64,000 bases of DNA, taken from positions 10,598,802 through 10,662,801 of the forward strand of contig NC_045145.1 in assembly GCF_008831285.2 (NCBI RefSeq), in the 5' to 3' direction. Positions 56,461 to 64,000 of the stretch are shown in pieces (position 1 is the stretch's first letter; each line of letters opens with the position of its first letter). The position numbers and the translations under genes were made by a program. The notes beneath the pieces are model-generated. The model was not told the origin of the DNA. It saw only the letters and a list, made by a program, of their open reading frames with translations, and did no database searches. Source of the stretch: Nymphaea colorata. Lineage: Eukaryota; Streptophyta; Magnoliopsida; Nymphaeales; Nymphaeaceae.

Positions 56461-59400
56461 CTACACACTCCGCCCCTCAATCTGTAGCATGGACAATAGT
56501 TGTTCCAAGCTAGCAGTTTCATGGAAGAGTGGTTGGGAAGTGAACGTGAAAAAGAAGCCTAGAAATGCTTCCTTGTGTCGAATCTGCCTTTTGGTAGAGA
56601 TCAGTGCCCCAACTTTAACAACATCACCCAATTTTGAAGTATCTACTTGAATTAGAAGCTCATAATCTGCTTTAAGGAGACTTAGGTCAGGAAGAATGTT
56701 TGTTTTAACCCAAAGAGAAATCTCCCTTCTCTGATCTGGTGGCCAATTGGGAGATTGATAAATCAAGGAACACTCCTTCCACATTTTGTCAATATTTTGT
56801 TGTGCACAAACGAGACAATCTTCAAAAACTACTAAGTTTCTCCATGCCCAAATTTTCTAAATTATTACTACTGGAAAGGTAACTCGCCAGCACCTGCTCA
56901 ACCATCCCCTCTTGAAAGAGGAGGCGATCCACCACTGGATACCTTGCTGGAACGATCTCAATGTAACACAAGGTTTCTGGAATTTTGTAAGGATGAAATG
57001 CCAAAGAACAGTAGTGACCAGACAATGAAAAAACAGGTGATTAATAGACTCCTCATTAGAAAAACAAAGAGGGCATCTATTCTGCAGATGAAACCCTCTA
57101 CGTTGGAGGTTGTCCATAGTGCTCAACTTTCCTTCACTCGTGATGTAGGCGTACCATTGGGCCCTTGGTAGAATAGCAGCATCGTCTTTTTCCAATAGAA
57201 AGGGATCTCTTTCTTCTTGACGTCCTCCCAAATAAGCTGCCAATAAATGTTATCCCAATCTAAGCCATTCCATTGCCACGAATCAGGAGATTGAGAAAGG
57301 TGGATAGATCTTAGATGGGGTAGAACATCCTTCGCCAATCGGTTGACATCTAAGTTATGCTGAATGGCAAGCTTTAACTCTACAATAAAAAATGCACACA
57401 TAGCCTCTAAAGCATAGAACTCAGAGGAAGGGACCTTGAATAGCAAAATGCCCTGCCCCCAGTCATCTAAGCACACTCAAGCTGTAGATCCATTTCCCAC
57501 TAACCATCTGACCTCCTTTTTAATGGCATCCCAATCCCATTCTATTCCTCTCCAAAGCCAATAATCTTCGGCCTTACCCTTACGTGTCCATAGGCTGTGG
57601 TCCCTGAGATATTTCTTCGAGGCAAGGGAAGCCCAAGAAGAAGTTGTAGGACCAACCTACAAAGCAAGATTTCCTAAGCAGGCTCTGTTAAGATCTTTAA
57701 TGCTTCTAAGGCCCACACCCCCTCTCCTTTCGGTCTGCAAAGTTTATTCCATGCAACTAAATGTTGTTTGCGAAAGCCAAGGTTAGAGGCCCATAAAAAA
57801 TTAGCTGCAAGAGACTCAAGAACCTGAAGAATCTTTTTCGAAAGTTTGAAGGGGAACACCAAAAAAATATCAGAGGTAAAAAGGAAGATTGAAGTAAGTA
57901 GAGTCTGCCCGCATAAGAAAGTAACGAGGCCTTCCATGCCATCAGCTTCCTTTGAGCTTTCAGGATGAAGGGTTGGCAGAGATTTGGGGTAAATTTTCCA
58001 ACAAATAAGGGGAGCCCCAGGTAATTAAGAGGAAGGGAAGAAAGGGGCCAGCCCGTAGAGGCCACAGCCAAGTTGGTCAAGTCTTCATGGGCATTGAAAG
58101 TTACCATTCTCGACTTAGCATCATTAACTTTCATACCAGCTTTCATCTCGAAATCATCCATAATACCTTTGATTTCTTGAAGAAACTTAATTTTTAGTGG
58201 GAGGAAGAAAATTATGTCATCAACAAAGAACAGTTCCACAGGTGCTTTCCTGACCCTTGGTATAGTTTGGCCCGCAAAGCTTATTAGTGTTTACACAATG
58301 CAGAATACTCCTATGGAGACACTCTTGTTAACAATGAAGAGGAGGGGTGACATTGGGTCATCTTGTCTGAGGCCACGAGAGTTATGAAAGTATTGGTCCA
58401 CCTCACCATTGACTGAAATCACAATTGAAGCTGTAGAGACACAAGTCATAATGCGTGCAATCCAAGTATCATGAAAGCTCAACAAGAGAAGGGAGTTTCT
58501 AAGAAAACTCCAGTTCACTCGATCATAGGCCATTGATAAATCCAATTGGCAACACGCATAATGGACAAACATGGCATTTACAACCTCGTGAGCCATGGCA
58601 ATCTGATCCTGTAATTTCTTGCCCTTGGTGAAGGCTCCCTGAGAATCCACAGTCATTCTGGCCAGAATAGGTCTCATACAAAAGCAAATGACTTTGGTGA
58701 TGAATTTATAAAGAGAGTTACAAAGTGCAATAGGCCTGAGGTCTAGTGGCAAACAAGTGCCTTGATGCTTAGGAATAAGCACTAGAATGGATCTGTTGAT
58801 CTTCTTGACTAGGCATCCTGTTTCAAAGAATCCCTTAATCGCCCTGGTGACATCATCTCCAACAATGTGCCAATAGCGGTAGTAGAAGAAAGCTCGGAAG
58901 CCGTCAGGTCTTGGAGAGCTGTCAGCCTTAGAACTAAAGACTGCATGTTTGATTTCTGAATCTGAGATAGGAGCAAGGAGCTCTAGATTTTCTTCTCTAG
59001 ATACAATGGGACTAGGACTTAAATGATCAAACATAGACCCCGTGGCAGCATCTTCATAGAGAAGTGCTTTAAAGAATTTGGTACATTCATCATTGATATG
59101 GTCCTAAGCCTCAATTGTAAGGTCCCCCACAGATATAGCAGAAAGATACTGCCTAGATTTCCTCCCCGATGCAACCTCTTGATAAAATTTCATGTTACGG
59201 TCGCCATTTCTCAACCAATTAATTCTAGCTTTTTGGGCCCAGAGCAGCTCTTCTTCCTTTAATATAGCTTGCAGCTCAAGTATGATGCAATACTCGAGGT
59301 CTGTCCCTGCTATCCATTCTTCCTTGAACAATATCTAGCTCTTTATGAAGGGAGTCAATTTTTTCGGAAATATTACTATAATGCAAATGATTCCAGGCCA

Positions 59401-60274
59401 AAAATTTGCTGCGAGTAACCTCAAGCTTGGCCAGAACACAGATGAAGGCACACCCTGAGGTTTGATAGCTCCAACCTTCTCGAATGACTCCCTCACACTC
59501 ACCTCTCAAACTCCAATTCTTAAGAAACTTAAACTTAAACTGACCTCTTCTAGGATTCTTGTAAGAGCCATTAACAGAGCGGTGGACCATAGCATTGTGG
59601 TTTGAAGTACACCTTGGTAATATTTGAAAACTATTCAGATCCCCCACTGGAAGCACCCAGGTGACATTGATCATTGCCCAGTCCAATTTGCACAAGATTG
59701 TAGCTGAGTTTTTCTTAATATTGCTCCAGGTGAAATGTCGTTGGGGGTCGTCAACAATGCTGAGGTTATTGTCTGCTATGAACTGATTGAAGTTATTGCA
59801 AGAAGAGGAATTTGGGGCTTGACCACTTTTATCATTACTATCTCTAACTGCATTAAAGTCCCCAAGCACAACAATAGGGAGGACCAAGTTTCTGAAAGAG
59901 TTGCTAAGGGTATGAAGAGCAGCTTGACGGGTGAGCTGGTTAGGGTGAAGGTAGATCCCGAAGCTAACAAAAGTTGGGGACCCATTACACTCATTAGCAA
60001 TAAGACCGATCCAATCCCTGCAAAGAATAATGTCTACAACTTGGATGGTTGTGGTCTATCCCGCAATTACATGAGCCTGACCATCCACTTGGTCGTGGTT
60101 CGATACAAAATTATATTTGTCATGTCTATTAAAGAAAGTAGCAATGTGATTACCAGAAAGCATAGAATCTAGTAAAAACACTACGTCAGGATTTTTCTCA
60201 TGTAAGGAATTATAAACCGCACATTGGGCTTTCTTCTAGACCAACCCTCTGATATTCCAATTCAAGATCTTCAT
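56461..60274 (-). pseudogene. LINE ORF2: endonuclease, reverse transcriptase, zf-RVT
   Basis: Begins at 60274 with M-K-I-L-N-W-N-I-R-G-L, the usual start of the AP-type endonuclease, broken by a stop soon after. G-D-F-N-A-V lies at about 59860. The S-D-H motif reads S-N-H, so endonuclease activity is doubtful. RT motifs from 59034: N-R-S-I-L-V-L-I-P-K, S-Q-G-A-F-x-K-G-K, L-D-L-S-M-A-Y-D-R-V (first catalytic Asp) and G-L-R-Q-D-D-P-M-S-P. The next frame (58239) has F-V-D-D in place of the usual Y/F-A-D-D. The zf-RVT segment with C-P-L-C-F and H-L-F-F-H-C is at 57243-56857. A further unassigned open part reaches 56461. It would copy LINE RNA into DNA; several frame breaks make it dead. Confidence 0.85.
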
Positions 60275-60325
60275 AAGAGGAGGGGGCGAAAGGGTAGTAC
60301 CTTCAATCAGCTAGGCAAATGAGAA

Positions 60326-61840
60326 TCAGCCAGGAGGGATTCTGTTTCCTCCTTCAGATGGAAGGCCCGACTTGCTATCAACACTCAAATCCCCAAGATC
60401 GACTTCCATAGTGAGGTCCTGGTTGGAGGGAGTAGACAGAATGTTGCTTTGCACCTGCTTGCCTTTCACTGGAAGCGAGGAGGGGAAACCAGAATTATCT
60501 ATGAGCAGGGTCAGGTTGTCGCCTGGGTCGATTGGCCATGGGGGGGTGCCTGAAAGGCGAGGGCCATCTGGGACTGGAGATCCTTCTCCTAGGAGGGGGA
60601 CTTTTTCATATGCTTCTTGAGAGAGGGAGAAGATAGAGCATTCCCTGAGCCACCACCCTTTGGTCTCCCTACAATTTTTCCTGAGAGTCCAGAGCAAGGT
60701 TGGTGAGCAGTAATCTTAGGAATGTGTAGTACATTAGAAGGGCCAGAGCAGTTTGTAGTATCCAAGGCTAGCGAGGGAAGGTCAAGAGTGTGTCGTCTCT
60801 TATTGGAGCTAGCTCCTCTACTCTGTTCCTCTCCAGCAATCCAAGCTGCCACAAGGTTGGGTTTCTCTAGATTTGTAGTTGCTTGTTCTTGCGGATAAGC
60901 TTGAGAAGAGAGGTGGCTTCCCCCTTCCTCCATGTTTCATTGGAGCGCAATGAACCTATTAGTTTCCAGAGCTTGCTTGGAGACCTCCTGCACAGTGCCA
61001 GGGCACTTCGGTTTTGTAGATTTCCTTGCCATTCTCACTTTAGTCCAGTCACTTTGGTCACAATTGTCAGATTTTTTTCTCAACATCCTGCACCAAGCTC
61101 TCCCTAGACTAAGCACAGTTAGAATCCAAGTGTGAAAGTGATCCACACTTGCGACAGAACCTGATCATATTTTCATAAACAATCTCAACCTGGATGAAAT
61201 CCCCATTAGTTCAACGCAAGAAAATTTTTGGTTATGGGGAGAAGCAGAGAGAGACCTCAATGCACATCCGAGCATAGCCCATGCGAACCAGTGAATGAGT
61301 GAATGGGTCAATGCTGACAACTTCACCTCCCAAGGTCCTAGCAATTCCCTCAAACACCGATTGCTTCCATAGTTCTGACGCCAGATTAGGAATTTGAATC
61401 CAGATAGGAATACGCGCAGTATGGTCAACTTTCATCTCCATGCCAGAACGCCAACGACTGGCAACAAAAGTTTTAGTGCCAATGCGCCAACAGTTCCTCT
61501 ACATAGTTTGTAGTTCAACTTCAGAGTCCACCCTAATGAGGTATAGTCCTTTGCCCAAAATAGAGAACTGTGAGTTGCGAACTTCCCTCCACTGGTGTCT
61601 CAAGCTCTTGAAGATGAAACTATACTCCATATTCGCTTTGGAACCTCCCCCTTAAAAGGGGCCAATGGCAGCGAACCTAAACGGCTTGGTCATCTCCTCA
61701 TACATTTCATCTGGGATGAAGAGAAATTTGCGTTCATTCTCCTCCCGTATCTCTAGGTCCCCCAAATTGGGGAGTTCCTGTTGAACGCTGTTACCAACCA
61801 TGGCAGCCCAACTCTTAAGAGGAGATTGAAAAGGTGTCAT
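60326..61840 (-). pseudogene. LINE ORF1: DUF4283 and CCHC knuckle
   Basis: The frame from 61840 leads to a DUF4283-like region: F-A-A-I-G-P-F, later I-P-I-W-I-Q-I-P-N-L and G-G-E-V-V-S-I-D (about 61420-61290), ending in A-R-M-C-I-E-V. At about 61130-61175 a perfect CX2CX4HX4C knuckle (F-C-R-K-C-G-S-L-S-H) follows. A Pro/Ser-rich tail runs to 60326. Stops at about 61650, 61500 and 61230 break the frame. The protein would bind LINE RNA. Confidence 0.8.
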
Positions 61841-62022
61841 TGGGCGTTCTGCTTTACTTGAGCCCTCAAGAGGATGAAGGCACTACTTTCTATCATCAGC
61901 ACAAACAAAGGCCAGAGTTAATCTCAGACTGCAAGGGCAAAGGATCATCCATCTCACGGTCTTCCATGGTCACCTCTCTTAACGGGGCAGGGCTCTCCTT
62001 ACCTGTCCAAGGATGTCGAGAA

Positions 62023-62477
62023 TAGAGATGTCAACGGATCGGATTCGGATCAGATACATCTTTAATCATATCCGCTTTTTCCTACATTCATATATTCAGA
62101 TTCGGATTCAGATTCGAATAAATCAAAGTCATATCCGAATCTGAATCCGAAATCCGATTTTACAATCTGAATCCGATCCGAATTCGATTTTTATATTTAT
62201 ATCTGAATCTGAACCCAAATTTTGAACCGAATTTTGCCATTTTCTAAGTATTAGATAGAGGATATTTGCCTAAAAATGAATCCGATCTGAATCTGTATCC
62301 GAATCTGATCCAATATTCATGTATATCCGAATCCGAATATGATCGGATGTCATTTATTAAATCCGAATCCGATCCGATTTCTTAATCGGATATTAAATTT
62401 TTATCCATATCCGATTTTTTCGGATTGGATCGGATCGGTTGGATATCCGATTCAAATCGGATATATTGACATCCCTA
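62023..62477. mobile_element. hAT-like MITE, 455 bp, inside the LINE
   Basis: The ends are TAGAGATGTCAA and, inverted, TAGGGATGTCAA. Both sides carry a perfect 8-bp duplication GTCGAGAA (62015-62022 and 62478-62485). The body is built of ATCCGAATC/GATTCGGAT repeats in both orientations, so it can fold extensively. No ORF belongs to it. Confidence 0.9.
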
Positions 62478-62610
62478 GTCGAGAAGGCGCTGGAGGCCCA
62501 AGTTCCTTCTCCACTGGTAGCAGGGGGGTTGAAGCTTGTCCCCCATCATCTCAGGCACCCGGAGGAGGAGGGATGGCTGCCGGACCACCGGTGACCATAA
62601 GGTGAAACAA

Positions 62611-63193
62611 TGGAAAATGCAACACCCTAGTGTTTCCCCAATCCTGTCTCTCCCTCTTTCGATGCCCCTGTTGGTTGCCTCTAGGCAGTTTCACACCACT
62701 CCTCATATTAGATTTAATATGTTGATTTGCATGGATCAATGATGATCTAGACATGGGCATTCGATTTTTCCCTCTTCATAAGACCCTCTTTAAGATCCTA
62801 TAGATTTTAAATCATGCATGCTTTCAAAATTAGAGCATGTCTGCTTTCTTAGATTATGTATGACATTTAGACTTGGGAAATAAAGCATTTAGCCTAATCT
62901 ATAGTTTGATTACCCCTAGTAAAGACTTGGTGCCGACAAGTTGGGTCCGTCTCTTAAAATCCTCATATTGGAAATAGAGGCAAGAACAGATAATTTATAC
63001 CCATTTATACAGATGCAAATTTTGCATATAAACATTATGAAAACTGGTTTATGATTTTCTTTTATTTTCAATGTCAATTTCTCTATCTTCTCTCGATCAT
63101 TTGAAAGAACCACTGATTCTGCCGTGAGATTAGTCTGCTTGAGTGACCGGCATCAGAGCGAGGATGTGGTGACTACCGAATGGAACATAGTAA
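62611..63193. other. Gene-free spacer
   Basis: No gene recognised. A short CT run at about 63196-63211 precedes the LINE fragment. Confidence 0.5.
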
Positions 63194-64000
63194 GATCTCT
63201 CTCTCTCTCTTCTGAAGGAATTCAATCAAGCTACCTACGTCTTGGTGCCTAAGTGCCCTAACCCTACGGACGTCACCCACTTTCGCCCGATCTCCATCCT
63301 AGGCACACCCTACAAGATTATTGCTAAGTTGCTCTCTTTGCGGCTTGCGCTTGTCATGCCTTCTATCAATAACCCCTTCCAGGTTGCTTTTGTTAAGGGT
63401 CGGCGTCTGCAGGACACGGTTGTCCTAGCCAATAAGGTTGTTCACTCTCTTTACTGTCTACGGCTTCATTCATTCATCCTTAAGTTGGACATCTCTAAGG
63501 CCTTTGACTCGGTTAGTTGGGAGTTCCTTTCTGACCTCCTCACCCGTCTTGCTTTTGGTCCATCGTTTAGACAGTGGATCATGTCGCTTGTCACTGGGGC
63601 CCAGCTTGCGGTCTCGTTCAATGGGAAGTGTGGCGATTTTTTCTGTCTTGAGCGTGGCCTCCGTCAAGGTTGCCCATTATCGCCCTTGGTTTTCAACTTG
63701 GTTGCTGAGAGTTTTTCTGCGCTTTTCCGTCACGCAATGGTCGTTGGCTTCCTCACACCTCATTCGCTCCCTCACTTACAGACTTTCTCCACCCTTCAGT
63801 ATGCTGACGATTTCCTCCTGTTCGGTAGTGCTTCCCGCCAGCATATTGTGAGAACGTGGCTCATACTTCGGGTTTTTGAGTTCATCTCGGGTCTTTCTAT
63901 CAATTCTGCCAAATGTCACCTTTTCCTCATTCACGCGGATCCGGCCACGATACTTCTCTCGGAAGCTTGCTTTGGGTGTAAGGCTGCTAGCCTGCCCATG
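63194..64000 (+). CDS. 5'-truncated LINE reverse transcriptase, open to window edge
   Basis: The frame is open from just after a TAA at 63191-63193 to the right edge, about 269 codons with no stop, and continues outside. RT motifs in order: L-V-P-K-C and F-R-P-I-S-I-L (about 63243-63300), F-V-K-G-R-R-L-Q-D, L-D-I-S-K-A-F-D-S-V (first catalytic Asp, about 63485-63515), G-L-R-Q-G-C-P-L-S-P (about 63655-63685) and Y-A-D-D (about 63802-63813). The earlier RT and endonuclease parts are absent, which suits the 5' truncation common in LINE insertion. Its motifs and higher GC differ from the minus-strand LINE, so it is another family. The catalytic residues are intact. Confidence 0.85.

Larger units (their letters stand above)
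56115..62610 (-). mobile_element. L1-type LINE, broken, minus strand
   Basis: An ORF1 with an RNA-binding-like DUF4283 region and a CCHC knuckle is followed by an ORF2 with endonuclease, reverse transcriptase and zf-RVT, the plant L1 arrangement. Stops and frameshifts are frequent. The outer limits are estimates: no poly(A) (poly-T on the plus strand) or target duplication was found. A MITE lies inside the ORF1 5' part. Confidence 0.85.

Noticed and set aside
59735-60172. Plus-strand ORF of 145 codons
   Set aside because: Antisense shadow of the LINE endonuclease.

Overview
The window reads as nuclear DNA of a flowering plant. The evidence is a 13-exon plant-type JmjC histone demethylase gene with GT-AG introns, dense plant transposon remains (Ty3/gypsy, LINE, hAT, Harbinger-like), CT/TA/TG microsatellites, and an endogenous plant pararetrovirus fragment. 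No species can be named from the sequence. No rRNA, tRNA or CRISPR array was seen.

Layout. Positions 1-4162 (minus strand) hold an endogenous caulimovirid-like block: a small coiled-coil ORF, a 30K-type movement protein, a coat protein with a CCHC knuckle broken by one in-frame stop, a second coiled-coil ORF, and a partial ORF leaving the left edge. No reverse transcriptase is visible. About 7335-16290 is a decayed plus-strand Ty3/gypsy element. A second, deleted chromovirus (11275-14275) sits inside its integrase, with a GGGGT target duplication. The only clear host gene is a KDM3/JMJ25-like demethylase on the minus strand (17021-28177, about 980 aa). Its metal-binding residues are intact. 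Its sixth intron carries a ~700 bp tandem duplication that created an extra, open, phase-0 35-codon exon-like cassette.

Positions 28884-32772 hold a minus-strand Ty3/gypsy remnant with two LTRs, one split by a 1.23 kb Harbinger-like insertion with TAA duplications. Positions 32773-47577 are AT-rich and gene-poor, with an LTR (38447-40724), a small Harbinger-like MITE (40866-41299), an integrase scrap and a GTAC-rich insertion-like segment. A second, inverted copy of that LTR is a solo LTR with CTAGG duplications (47578-54828), into which a 4.7 kb hAT transposon with a broken transposase later inserted. Positions 56115 to about 62610 hold a broken minus-strand LINE with a hAT-like MITE in its first ORF. 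The right edge has a different, 5'-truncated LINE whose reverse transcriptase is open to the window end.

The transposons do not work together with the host gene. The window is best read as one conserved chromatin gene inside a layered graveyard of insertions. Several insertion boundaries can be set to the base from target duplications.
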